From Thermoproteota archaeon (GTDB lineage Archaea; Thermoproteota; Bathyarchaeia; RBG-16-48-13; GCA-020355125), in contig JAUPKU010000079.1 in assembly GCA_030837285.1 (NCBI GenBank), positions 1 to 43,663 of the forward strand: DNA of 43,663 nt, written 5' to 3'. Made by a program: the position numbers and the translations under genes. The notes below the pieces were generated by a model. That model had not been told where the DNA came from. It did no database searches and saw only the letters and a list, made by a program, of their open reading frames with translations. Shown here piece after piece: positions 37,274-43,663 of the stretch; the stretch's first letter is position 1, and the number at the start of each line of letters is the position of its first letter.

Positions 37274-37478
37274 AAGATATCACTCCTCTAAGATTGGAGA
37301 ATGATTGATGATACTTCGATAATATTCTTCTCTTTTTCACTATTTTTGGTTATATCTTTGCCTAGACATAGTCTTGTGTAACTCTATCTTCTCACAAGTC
37401 TTTTTCCACTGTTTTAAGATGAAAGAAGGATAGAGAATGAGCATAGTTATGATTGGAAGAGTAGAATCTTTGGATTGT

Positions 37479-37874
37479 TCAGCGGACTATCAGTACTGGG
37501 CAGACGGCGTGGTGGCTGACCTTATCTGAGATTCCTCCTAGGAAGAAGGATTTTAGATCGCTTAAGCCTCGGCTGCCTATGACTATCATATCGAATTTCT
37601 CTTTCTCCGAGATATTGCAGATTGTCGCTGCTGGGTTACCGCTTACTGGGTCTTTGATTATGGCTTTAACTCCAGCCTTATCCAGAACCTCTTTGGTCTT
37701 GTTCAGGATGTCCCAAGATGTTTCTTTATCGCCGAGTCTAAGAGGTGGCATCATGACGTTTAGAATGTGGATTTGGGAGTCAAAGTTTTTGGCGATCTCA
37801 GTTGCGAAAGCCGCTGCTTTTAGGGCGTGAGTTGAGCCGTCAGTTGGCACTAAGATCTTTCTTATACTTAGCAT
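37479..37874 (-). CDS. Universal stress protein (UspA family)
   Basis: A single Usp domain of 131 residues. The start ILVPTDGSTHALKAAAFATE and the ATP-loop region IVIGSRGLSDLKSFFLGGIS are typical. The usual G-x2-G-x9-G-S/T motif is nearly kept (GSRG, nine residues, GG), with Gly where Ser/Thr binds phosphate. Usp proteins are stress-linked nucleotide-binding proteins of unclear exact role. The gene is single, with a promoter in the 37875-38030 spacer, and is followed after 200 bases by the helical-protein gene on the same strand. Confidence 0.92.
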   Translation of the reverse strand: MLSIRKILVPTDGSTHALKAAAFATEIAKNFDSQIHILNVMMPPLRLGDKETSWDILNKTKEVLDKAGVKAIIKDPVSGNPAATICNISEKEKFDMIVIGSRGLSDLKSFFLGGISDKVSHHAVCPVLIVR

Positions 37875-38206
37875 CTCCTACACCCTCCAAAGAATGATTG
37901 TTTGAAACATCTAATAACGGTTTTCTTCTGATTTTATAGGTGTGAGTTGGTTCTCTGCTGTGCTGTCTCCTATTGTCTTGTTTCTTAGATAGACCTGTGT
38001 CTTTTTCACTCTCTATGAGACGGAGGCTTTAGCGCACTGGTTCACCATTTTTCAAGAGAGTGTAAACGTGATAGATGTAATAATGATAGCTGTTGGGGTA
38101 GCATGTCAAAAGATTAATTATGGTGGACAACCTATGACTGGTAAGTTGAATGAGGATTTTCTTTTAGAAATTTTTAAAAGGGTGAACTCAAAATCAATCT
38201 TAGACC
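37875..38206. promoter_or_regulatory. Spacer with tRNA-Phe promoter
   Basis: No gene is credible here; the open frame at 38068-38316 runs through the tRNA and is rejected. TTTTTAAAAG at 38171-38180, 27-36 bases before the tRNA, is a good TATA box for it. The stretch between 37920 and 38060 contains the likely Usp promoter on the minus strand. Confidence 0.5.
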
Positions 38207-38283
38207 GCCCAGGTAGCTCAGACTGGGAGAGCGTTCGGCTGAAGACCGAATTGTCGAGAGTTCAAATCTCTCCCTGGGCACCA
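38207..38283 (+). tRNA. tRNA-Phe (anticodon GAA), CCA encoded
   Basis: The cloverleaf is complete. The acceptor stem is GCCCAGG (38207-38213) with CCTGGGC (38273-38279), and the D stem is GCTC/GAGC. The anticodon stem TTCGG/CCGAA carries the loop CTGAAGA (GAA at the anticodon position), and the T arm is GAGAG-TTCAAAT-CTCTC. The discriminator is A (38280) and CCA follows (38281-38283). The gene has no intron. The variable loop is the short class I type. Its 3' end is copied twice downstream, marking it as an integration target. Confidence 0.96.
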
Positions 38284-38560
38284 AATATTCCGAGTAATCT
38301 GCTGTCTTATTTTTAATAGGCAAACTGAAAACAGCATTATCTTGTTTTAGGCTTATGTTACTATATTCTATAACGCCGTTACTGTTTTTAGTAACAGAAA
38401 GTATAACTTCATCTACCCACCGTCTTGTCTTGGCATTCTTTGATAAAACGTCTGAGTCTTCTCTGATTATCATTAGTTTCTTAAATCCTTCAGAGCAGGA
38501 CTCGCGATATCGAATCAGAACGGCTATACTCAGCATTTTGAGAAACCTTTAGGTAACATC

Positions 38561-38683
38561 TTAGCCGGACAGCCTTCCTATACCTAGTGGGGCAGGCTTA
38601 ATCTCATTATACTCCTCCACGGATCGCTCCACAGGTGCTTTCAAGATCACTCTCCTCGGGATAGCGTGTGCCGCGAGACTCTT
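38561..38683 (-). other. Short protein-like fragment, possible relic
   Basis: The minus strand between a TAG (38684-38686) and a TAA (38561-38563) has 40 sense codons: KSLAAHAIPRRVILKAPVER, then SVEEYNEIKPAPLGIGRLSG. It is GC-rich relative to its surroundings and reads like a real protein tail. It has no start codon in frame after the stop, and I do not recognise the family. It sits between the tRNA and the first shared repeat relic. Confidence 0.25.
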
Positions 38684-38824
38684 CTACGCCTTATCCTAAT
38701 TTAATTGATCGGAATGAAGCTATTCCTGGGATCCAACATCTATGGCAGTTTATCCATTGGCCTCAATTGTCATAAATAACTAGCTTGATCTATAGATGAT
38801 CCAAAAACTAGCAATATTACAGCA

Positions 38825-38861
38825 ATTCTAGAACAGTCTTTATAGTAGTTTGATGAATCTA
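38825..38861 (+). repeat. Diverged copy A of the cassette-boundary repeat
   Basis: TTATAGTAGTTTGATGAATC (and three more bases) matches the corresponding part of copy C at 20 of 23 positions. The tRNA-tail portion seen in copies B and C is absent here. Confidence 0.45.
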
Positions 38862-38879
38862 AGCACGTGGGCTTTGTTT

Positions 38880-39614
38880 TCATAATGAAAGTTCTTCAGT
38901 TGGGTATATTGTAATCCCATGTTTTCTATCAATTTCGAGATAATAGGGTTTGTCTCGGGATATTTCAGGGGATTTCGAAATCCTTATGTATCTTTTATAC
39001 CCAATTTTGTTGAGCTCTATGACCATGTCAGCTATTTGAATATAAGATTTCTTAAACCTCGAATCGTGGGTTTCTACGTTGGCGATGGCTATGCCAATGC
39101 ACTGTGATGCTCTGGTTATGGACTTCATCTCCTTTAGGAAACCTAGTGCAGCTTCCTCATCTAGGAGTGTGATGAGCGGGTCTAAGGAGTCTACTATGAT
39201 TAGGAGATCTTTTCCCGCCATTTTCCGGAGACAAAAGTCATTACCTTCTTTCAGAAGTTCATTGAAGTCAAAGATTTGTTTCATCTGTTCTGAAAACGGA
39301 ATGTCTGGAAAGTTATTAGTTACATCAGTTGCATGTAAAAATATATCTACAAAGTGGAATTTGCCTTCCTGCTCATATCTTGTTATGTCCCAGCCTTGAT
39401 ATCTCATGTAGTCTCGCACGTCCATTGCGCTATCGTCCACGGAATAATAGAGTACATCGAACCCTTTCCTTAGGAGGTTCCAACTGATTTGTCGAGCCAG
39501 TAGAGATTTGCCGCTGCCCATCTCACCGACCAGGCTGATTGCTGCTGGTCTGGGGAGACCACCGTCAACGATTTCGTCTAGACCACCTATGTCAGTGGTA
39601 ACTCGAGTAAACAA
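38880..39614 (-). CDS. KaiC-like single-domain RecA-fold ATPase (paralog 4)
   Basis: A 244-residue KaiC-fold protein with an intact P-loop, GEMGSGKS (30-37). Its Walker B region is DLLIIVDSLDPLITLLDEEA, and LYYSVDDSAMDVRDYMRYQG follows the first strand after Walker A. It is closest to paralog 3 by its shared layout (GG-L-x-x-PAA, RQISWNLL, VLYYSV, W-D-I-T), although paralog 3 has lost its P-loop. The start is TTG 39614; the ribosome site is weak. It lies alone inside the repeat-bounded unit next to tRNA-Phe, away from paralogs 1-3, which suggests acquisition or duplication by the integrating element. Confidence 0.88.
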   Translation of the reverse strand: MFTRVTTDIGGLDEIVDGGLPRPAAISLVGEMGSGKSLLARQISWNLLRKGFDVLYYSVDDSAMDVRDYMRYQGWDITRYEQEGKFHFVDIFLHATDVTNNFPDIPFSEQMKQIFDFNELLKEGNDFCLRKMAGKDLLIIVDSLDPLITLLDEEAALGFLKEMKSITRASQCIGIAIANVETHDSRFKKSYIQIADMVIELNKIGYKRYIRISKSPEISRDKPYYLEIDRKHGITIYPTEELSL

Positions 39615-39760
39615 AACTACTACCTGTTCAACATTTAAATTCTAACCTAAAATAAGCTATTTAGAGAGAATATATCAATTTTATGAATCTCAACTCTATT
39701 TCACTACGTAGTGCGCGCGAAAAGTAATGAATTGGCATGGGCTATGCAATATTATATTAA

Positions 39761-39833
39761 GTTCAGAGCAGTTTTTGTAGTAATTTGACAAATTTAAACG
39801 GAAACTTTCAGCTCTCCTTGGGCACCAAATATT
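39761..39833 (+). repeat. Copy B of the cassette-boundary repeat with tRNA-Phe 3' end
   Basis: The left part (39761-39810, containing TAGTAATTTGACAAATTTAA) matches copy C, with TAATTTGA-AAATTTAA shared. The right part (39812-39833, CTCTCCTTGGGCACCAAAT plus ATT) copies the tRNA-Phe end with one mismatch, including the CCA and six further bases. It would act as an attachment site if the unit were excised. Confidence 0.7.
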
Positions 39834-40031
39834 TACGCTTATTTTAAGCCAATAGTTGAAAAATATAGCTTTTTAATTTTGTGTCTAGATTTAAATTTAT
39901 CATAACAATTGGATTTTATCAAAGCTCTAAGAATGTCCATGACGAATTATAATCGTTTCTCACTGCTTTGTAGAACGTTGTATCTTCATTTTCCCATAAC
40001 AATTCAGCCTTAAATTGATATATGATTGCAA

Positions 40032-40250
40032 TCACGAATAGTATTTGAGGAATTCTTCCCTTGAAATTTCACAATCCCTTAGAATCCTGTTGAGAAGGCC
40101 AACTTGGATCTCGCCCACTGGAACAGTTATGTATGATTTATCACGACAAAGCGTAACATGACTACCTCTCTGTCTGACCTTTGAAAAGCCAAACTGATTA
40201 CAGAGAATTTTAGTAAGCGTTGACCCGGGAATAGGTCTTAGCCGAGGCAA
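40032..40250 (-). CDS. hicA: HicA-type mRNA interferase toxin
   Basis: The 72-residue product has the HicA double-stranded-RNA-binding-like fold pattern: FGFSKVRQRGSHVTLCRDKS with the invariant GSH catalytic His, then YITVPVGEIQVGLLNRILRD, then SREEFLKY. HicA toxins cleave mRNA. The start is TTG 40250 behind GAGGAAG, which lies in the 13-base gap after the HicB stop. In many systems HicA comes first; here the antitoxin is upstream. Confidence 0.85.
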   Translation of the reverse strand: MPRLRPIPGSTLTKILCNQFGFSKVRQRGSHVTLCRDKSYITVPVGEIQVGLLNRILRDCEISREEFLKYYS

Positions 40251-40263
40251 ACTTCCTCAACCG

Positions 40264-40473
40264 TTACGCAGATACTTCAATTTCTTTCAAGGCCTTCTCC
40301 CTTAGAACAGCGAGGTGAAGGTCTAAGGCAGCTTCAAAATTCTTCTTAGCTTCATCCAGAGTTTTACCTATGCAATAAATACCTAACGCAGAACATGCAA
40401 TTCCGAAGCTTCCATCTTTCTCTTTGATGACTTCAGTAGATATGTCCTTAAGCTTCAATCTCAACACAATCAC
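40264..40473 (-). CDS. hicB: HicB-type antitoxin
   Basis: The 69-residue protein is the short HicB type with a partial RNase H-like fold: DGSFGIACSALGIYCIGKTL, then DEAKKNFEAALDLHLAVLRE. This matches antitoxins that block HicA. There is no C-terminal DNA-binding extension, so any autoregulation must use the core domain or another factor. The start is GTG at 40473. Two direct repeats, AATGTA-CAC-AATGTA (40481-40495), sit just upstream of the start and could be a binding site. The pair occupies the repeat-bounded unit B-C. Confidence 0.82.
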   Translation of the reverse strand: MIVLRLKLKDISTEVIKEKDGSFGIACSALGIYCIGKTLDEAKKNFEAALDLHLAVLREKALKEIEVSA

Positions 40474-41011
40474 TATTTAGAATGTACACAATGTAAATTA
40501 ATTAAACATATTGATATCATACAAGGGGAGCCCAGGCTCTTAAAGATGGAAGAAATTAATCCATGGGATTATATTCGTATTCTGAAACGCAAAAAAATGC
40601 GTTGAATAAGCATCTAAACCTGTACAGTGTTAGGGTTACTTTACAGCTACTGTTAGTGGCTTTAATTAGGCAATATCAACGCAATTCAGAAGCAATATTT
40701 ATAGTAATTTGATAAATTTAAACTTGAACTTTTAGCTCTCCCTGGGCACCACCAAATTCTCCTTGGACATTTTCCTATTTCCGTTTCCTAAGCATTCTTG
40801 TTTCATCAATCTTGCAGACATACTCAAATCCAGCTTCAATCAAAGGTTTCGCTTCTTTGACTATTGTAGCAACTTTACAGATATATTCCTCGTTTCCTTC
40901 TCGGAAATTTGGCTTTTTCGAGATCAATGTATATCATTATATTTACAATGCTTCTGTGTCCGAGGAAAGTACGCTCTATAGTATCCATTTTATCATTTTA
41001 ACGCACGCAAT
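40474..41011. other. Non-coding region containing cassette-boundary copy C
   Basis: Besides the repeat copy at 40684-40756, this region has no recognisable gene. Two overlapping open frames at 40763-41015 are random in composition and are rejected. The HicAB promoter must lie at its left end (40474-40530). Confidence 0.4.
40684..40756 (+). repeat. Copy C of the cassette-boundary repeat with tRNA-Phe 3' end
   Basis: ATTCAGAAGC then TTATAGTAATTTGATAAATT and TTTAGCTCTCCCTGGGCACC. The last 15 bases (40736-40750) are identical to the tRNA-Phe end. Three extra bases (ACC) follow before the AAAT that continues the match. This is the far boundary of the HicAB unit. Confidence 0.7.
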
Positions 41012-41173
41012 CTAAAAGGAATAGTCAATTTTATTATAGACGTTCACATGTCCTTTTGGACATTGATGCGTTTTGTTTATTAGCGATAGAGTGTTAAAGT
41101 TTTTTATGTCTGATGCAATCCCTGAATAAAATCTAACACCACATGTCTTACATTTAAGATAAAGAATTGCCAT
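41012..41173 (-). CDS. Small zinc-ribbon protein
   Basis: The 53-residue product starts MAILYLKCKTCGVRFYSG, with a CKTC knuckle (C8, C11). It ends with THQCPKGHVNVYNKIDYSF, where C38 and H42 complete a likely Zn site. The layout (YLKCKxCG at the N-terminus, a C-P-x-G/C-H knuckle, YNK-x-DY at the end) matches a small uncharacterised prokaryotic zinc-ribbon family. AAGGGA about ten bases upstream of the ATG (41173) is a good ribosome site. It is too short to stand out by length alone, but composition and motif make it a real gene. Confidence 0.75.
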   Translation of the reverse strand: MAILYLKCKTCGVRFYSGIASDIKNFNTLSLINKTHQCPKGHVNVYNKIDYSF

Positions 41174-41553
41174 TTTATTCCCTTACATTAATTGACTTTA
41201 AAGTGCATAAGGTTTTACTATGTTTCATTGTTTATTTATCTTCCTAGTGCTAATTAAAAATCAAAGAAAGAAAAAGTAGATAGGATACATTACAAGACAT
41301 TATTTCTCGTCGCGGGCTAGTGGATTCTTGACTGCCTTCGCACGCGGCGGACTATACATAACCTGATCTAAAATTTAGGTTATCCTAAAGTTAGAGTAAC
41401 ATATATCAGGGGAGAATCTTCTTTTTAGAATGCTCAACTTTAAATAACCGTGTAATATCTTATGGGTTACACGTACAATGGGAATATTTTTCAAGGTTTT
41501 TGTTTTTTGGAAGATTTCTTTTTGTATAGTTATCGAATTGAGGTGAAAAATTA
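41174..41553. other. Spacer with GC-rich stem candidate
   Basis: AT-rich, with one GC-rich patch at 41306-41352. There CGTCGCG (41308-41314) can pair with CGCGGCG (41343-41349), seven pairs with one G-U. In AT-rich archaeal genomes such islands often mark structured RNA. No known family is recognised. Confidence 0.35.
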
Positions 41554-41703
41554 ATGGGTTTTCAAAGACGTAGCTTCGGACCGAGAACAATGCACAAGGC
41601 AGTATGCGCAGATTGCAAGAAGGAATGTGAAGTTCCTTTTGAGCCTAAAGAGGGACGGCCAGTCTATTGTAGAGAATGCTATCCAAAGCATAGGCAATAT
41701 TAG
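41554..41703 (+). CDS. CxxC-x17-CxxC zinc-binding protein
   Basis: The 49-residue product contains CADC (C18, C21) and CREC (C39, C42) separated by exactly 17 residues, with KECEVPFEPKEGRPVY between. This is the known CxxC-x17-CxxC domain found in bacteria and archaea, likely a zinc ribbon of unknown partner. The N-terminus MGFQRRSFGPRTMHK is basic. GAGGTGA (41540-41546) sits eight bases before the ATG. A terminator-like hairpin follows the stop. HflX lies about 190 bases downstream but is probably transcribed separately. Confidence 0.88.
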   Translation: MGFQRRSFGPRTMHKAVCADCKKECEVPFEPKEGRPVYCRECYPKHRQY

Positions 41704-41721
41704 TCATTTTTGAATATCTTG

Positions 41722-41752
41722 GTAGATATTCATCTACTTTTTTCTATTTTTT
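41722..41752 (+). terminator. Hairpin plus T-tract terminator
   Basis: GTAGAT-ATTC-ATCTAC (41722-41737) is a perfect six-pair stem with a four-base loop, followed by TTTTTTCTATTTTTT. It lies 19 bases after the stop of the zinc-binding gene, the expected place for an intrinsic-type terminator. In archaea the T-tract alone can also stop transcription. Confidence 0.6.
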
Positions 41753-41889
41753 AACTGCTAACCAGATTATAGTGACTATGTACGTATAAAATTGGGAAAT
41801 TTGACAGAATTCTTCACTGCAGTTCTATTAATTAGTTAGGCAGTATCTATGTGTATACACGTGACTTGTGGTAAGAGTGTGTTTATTGA

Positions 41890-43026
41890 TTGAAGACCAT
41901 TATTGTTGAGTGTAGAACCCCTCAAGCGCCCTCAAGGTCAGATGAGGTTGCTTCAATGGCCAAGAGTATCGGCTATGAGGTTATAGGAATAGAGGCTCAA
42001 AACAGGCGTACTGTTCATGGTGGTACTTGTGTGGGTCCTGGAAAGCTCGAAGAGATAAAGAAGCTAGTTGATGACAAGTCTGTTCAAAAGGTGATTTTTG
42101 CGAATGCTTTGTCCAGCTCTAAGATCTTTAGGATTCAAAAGGTTCTTGGAAGAGACATTAACGTGATAGATCGTAATCTTCTGATCCTTGAAGTATTTGA
42201 CAAGAGAGCTATGACAACAGAGGCGAAGCTTCAGATAGAGCTTGCACGTCTAAAATATACCTTCTCTTGGGGACGAGAATTCATTAAGGCGGGAGGGCTT
42301 CAAGGTCAGCAAGTTGGATGGGGTGGTCCAGGAGAGTATCCTTATTTTGATTATGAGCGAGAGTATAGGAAGAGGATAAGCCATCTAGAGTTACAATTAA
42401 GAGACCTCTACACTAGGAAAGATAATTTGAGGGAGCGAAGACACGCCCAGGGCTTTCTAGTAGTCGCCCTAGCAGGATACACGCAAAGTGGAAAGACAAC
42501 ATTCTTCAATAGGCTTAGCAGAGAAAAGAAAACCATCGGTTTAGGACCATTTACAACTTTATCAACGTCTGCAAGGCGGATAACAGTGCAGGATGACAGT
42601 GGTAACAAGTCCTTCATTTTAGTTGATTCAATAGGCTTTATCGAGGATATGGATCCAATCATACTCGATGCATTCAACACTACACTGGGAGAGATTATAC
42701 AAGCTGATATTATTTTACTCTTCATAGATGTGAGCGAAGATTTGTCAACGATAAGACGTAAACTTGTAACAAGTAGAAAGATCATCATGCAGACTGATAT
42801 AATGCATAGGACGATAATCTGCGCAAACAAGGTAGATACGATCAATGAAGAAGCCTTGGATAACGCGGAGAAGGAGATTGAGGGCTTCTTTCCAGCACTG
42901 CCAATAGTTGCGATTAGCGCATCTACAGGAAAAGAAATCGACAAACTTCTCTCCCTAGTAGTATCTACCCTCGGGAATGTCACACCATCCAAATATAGAA
43001 CCATGATGCCACTAAACAACACCTAA
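41890..43026 (+). CDS. hflX: HflX-type GTPase
   Basis: The 378-residue product has the two HflX parts. The N-terminal HflX domain runs from the start through VIDRNLLILEVFDKRAMTTE and ELARLKYTFS. The glycine-rich loop GGLQGQQVGWGGPGEYPYFD follows, and then a coiled-coil linker. The GTPase domain has G1 GYTQSGKTT (196-204), G2 Thr in FTTLST, G3 DSIGF (D246, usually DTVGF) and G4 NKVD (313-316). HflX binds and splits stalled or idle ribosomes. The start is TTG 41890; other starts are less good. The gene is single and complete. Confidence 0.95.
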   Translation: MKTIIVECRTPQAPSRSDEVASMAKSIGYEVIGIEAQNRRTVHGGTCVGPGKLEEIKKLVDDKSVQKVIFANALSSSKIFRIQKVLGRDINVIDRNLLILEVFDKRAMTTEAKLQIELARLKYTFSWGREFIKAGGLQGQQVGWGGPGEYPYFDYEREYRKRISHLELQLRDLYTRKDNLRERRHAQGFLVVALAGYTQSGKTTFFNRLSREKKTIGLGPFTTLSTSARRITVQDDSGNKSFILVDSIGFIEDMDPIILDAFNTTLGEIIQADIILLFIDVSEDLSTIRRKLVTSRKIIMQTDIMHRTIICANKVDTINEEALDNAEKEIEGFFPALPIVAISASTGKEIDKLLSLVVSTLGNVTPSKYRTMMPLNNT

Positions 43027-43538
43027 TAGCCGAAATATAAATTATAGAGCACATTAACATCAATTTTACAATCGTTTGGAATACCAACGAAATATGCAAA
43101 TATGATGGGAAAAATACACTCAAGTTTAATTATTTAATTAAACAGGATCGGTTGAAGACTCAAGAAAGAACGAACCATCTTCGAATATGGTCACTCCAAG
43201 AAACAGAGTAATGAAGTCAAAATATTGCTAAATAGCTTATTGAGTTCGCATGGTTCATAGAAAGCATCTACATGGAAATCCTACATTTTCTTTTGTGACA
43301 GAAGCGTTTTCAGGAATGTAATGTTTTTTACAGTTCTACATATATATTTTTGATACTTAAGCACTTATATCACTATACTTATAAGCTTGTAATAGTATAA
43401 TAACTTATAAGCATAGGCAAATCTGAAAGAATTGAATACTAAAACAAGCAAATGTAACACTTGGCGTACAAGGATTTGCTTACTAGAAATCAGTTAACAC
43501 GAGGGAACCGGGAATACATATCAAAAAGTAGAGAAGTG
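43027..43538. other. Spacer with repeated ACTTATAAGC words
   Basis: Half a kilobase with no gene seen. Near its right third, ACTTATAAGC occurs at 43377-43386 and 43403-43412. Partial copies are at 43355-43362 (ACTTAAGC) and 43363-43369 (ACTTATA). Its centre CTTATAAG is palindromic. The region could hold the promoter and operators of the ribbon-helix-helix gene. Confidence 0.4.
43355..43412. repeat. Cluster of ACTTATAAGC direct repeats
   Basis: Two exact ten-base copies, 26 bases apart, plus two shorter partial copies just left. Spacing of two and a half helical turns and the palindromic core CTTATAAG suit a dimeric DNA-binding protein, possibly the ribbon-helix-helix protein encoded about 130 bases to the right. 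Confidence 0.4.
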
Positions 43539-43663
43539 ATGGTGGTTAAGATGGGTCGAATCAGCGTGGACATTCCAGATGAGTTGGAGAAGGAACTTAG
43601 GTTCAAGACGATCGAGAGATTTGGTGGCAAAAAGGGTGACTTATCCAGAGCCGTCGAAGAAGC
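43539..43663 (+). CDS. Ribbon-helix-helix protein, N-terminal part (runs off window)
   Basis: The visible residues MGRISVDIPDELEKELRFKT and FGGKKGDLSRAVEEA are the usual opening of archaeal ribbon-helix-helix proteins: a short beta strand (RISVDIP) and two helices with the FGG-K-KGDLS turn. Such proteins are DNA-binding antitoxins or repressors, often paired with a VapC toxin. The start could be ATG 43539 or ATG 43551; the second gives the conventional MGRISV. The rest of the gene and any partner lie outside the window. Confidence 0.75.
   Translation, partial: MVVKMGRISVDIPDELEKELRFKTIERFGGKKGDLSRAVEE

Larger units (their letters stand above)
38290..40756. mobile_element. Tandem tRNA-Phe-associated integrated units (cassette-like)
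   Basis: The last 22 bases of the tRNA region (38268-38289, CTCTCCCTGGGCACCAAAT plus ATT) recur at 39812-39833 with one mismatch. The 15-base core recurs exactly at 40736-40750. Each copy is preceded by about 50 bases of shared sequence, and a third relic of that shared part lies at about 38825-38861. Copies are about 935 and 924 bases apart. Between the first and second lies the KaiC-like paralog 4 gene, and between the second and third the HicAB pair. The pattern fits repeated insertion at a tRNA 3' end. No integrase or other recombinase was found in the window. Confidence 0.5.

Noticed and set aside
38068-38316. 82-codon plus-strand frame reading through the tRNA
   Set aside because: It covers the whole tRNA gene and has no motif; the tRNA explains the sequence.
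38174-38536. 120-codon minus-strand frame overlapping the tRNA, ending in PRERFELSTIRSSAERS
   Set aside because: Its last part is simply the antisense translation of tRNA-Phe, a well-known artefact. The first part has no family signature and no ribosome site.
39761-40756. Reading repeat copies B and C as partial or pseudo tRNA genes
   Set aside because: Only the 3' tail (about 15-22 bases) is present; the D and anticodon arms are absent, so these are attachment-like duplications rather than tRNAs.
40763-41015. Two overlapping plus-strand frames after repeat copy C
   Set aside because: Random composition and Phe/Ser-rich; the second overlaps the opposite-strand zinc-ribbon gene end.
41375-41590. 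71-codon minus-strand frame overlapping the start of the CxxC-x17-CxxC gene
   Set aside because: The plus-strand gene has a clear motif and ribosome site, and the overlapping frame has neither.

Overview
The window is archaeal. The decisive markers are a full-length DNA polymerase D large subunit (DP2), a two-AAA-domain Cdc48, several single-domain KaiC-like ATPases, a tungsten-type aldehyde ferredoxin oxidoreductase with its polyferredoxin, archaeal TATA boxes, and a tRNA-Phe. The mix suggests an uncultured anaerobic TACK-type lineage, and I favour Bathyarchaeia. That assignment is inference from gene content, not from a marker tree.

Layout. (1) 1-5640: a loosely packed, partly decayed stretch. 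It holds the end of a membrane protein, a HEAT-repeat protein, an HhH-GPD-like protein, a TetR regulator, an AlkD remnant, a double-CDGSH protein and a flavodoxin gene broken by two in-frame stops. (2) 5755-10430: an APC transporter, a small protein ending in GGG that resembles MoaD/ubiquitin, a four-cluster ferredoxin plus AOR operon, and a tiny HExxH protein. (3) 10641-23923: housekeeping and metabolic genes: a phosphodiesterase, a methyltransferase, YyaL, a four-carbon acid sugar kinase, DP2, a ferredoxin-tailed aldo/keto reductase relative and Cdc48. (4) 24089-32967: de novo NAD synthesis (nadA and nadB divergent, nadC downstream), interrupted by about 5 kb carrying a winged-helix protein, three KaiC-like ATPases, a small membrane protein and a UbiA-type prenyltransferase. 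(5) 33051-37874: URO-D family, F420-type oxidoreductase, M29-type peptidase with a PHP protein, a helical protein that seems to start at CTG, and a Usp protein. (6) 38207-40756: tRNA-Phe followed by about 2.5 kb in which its 3' end is duplicated twice. These copies separate a unit with a fourth KaiC-like gene from a unit with a HicAB toxin-antitoxin pair. (7) 41012-43663: two small zinc-ribbon genes, HflX and the start of a ribbon-helix-helix protein.

Functional links. NadA, NadB and NadC make nicotinate mononucleotide from aspartate and dihydroxyacetone phosphate. The ferredoxin and AOR form an aldehyde-oxidising electron-transfer pair, and the nearby MoaD-like protein could serve its pterin cofactor. 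The four KaiC-like genes are the most unusual theme. Three sit beside UbiA and a wHTH gene with its own promoter palindrome, one has lost its P-loop consensus, and one lies inside the tRNA-linked repeat array. No CRISPR array, rRNA, integrase or transposase was recognised.
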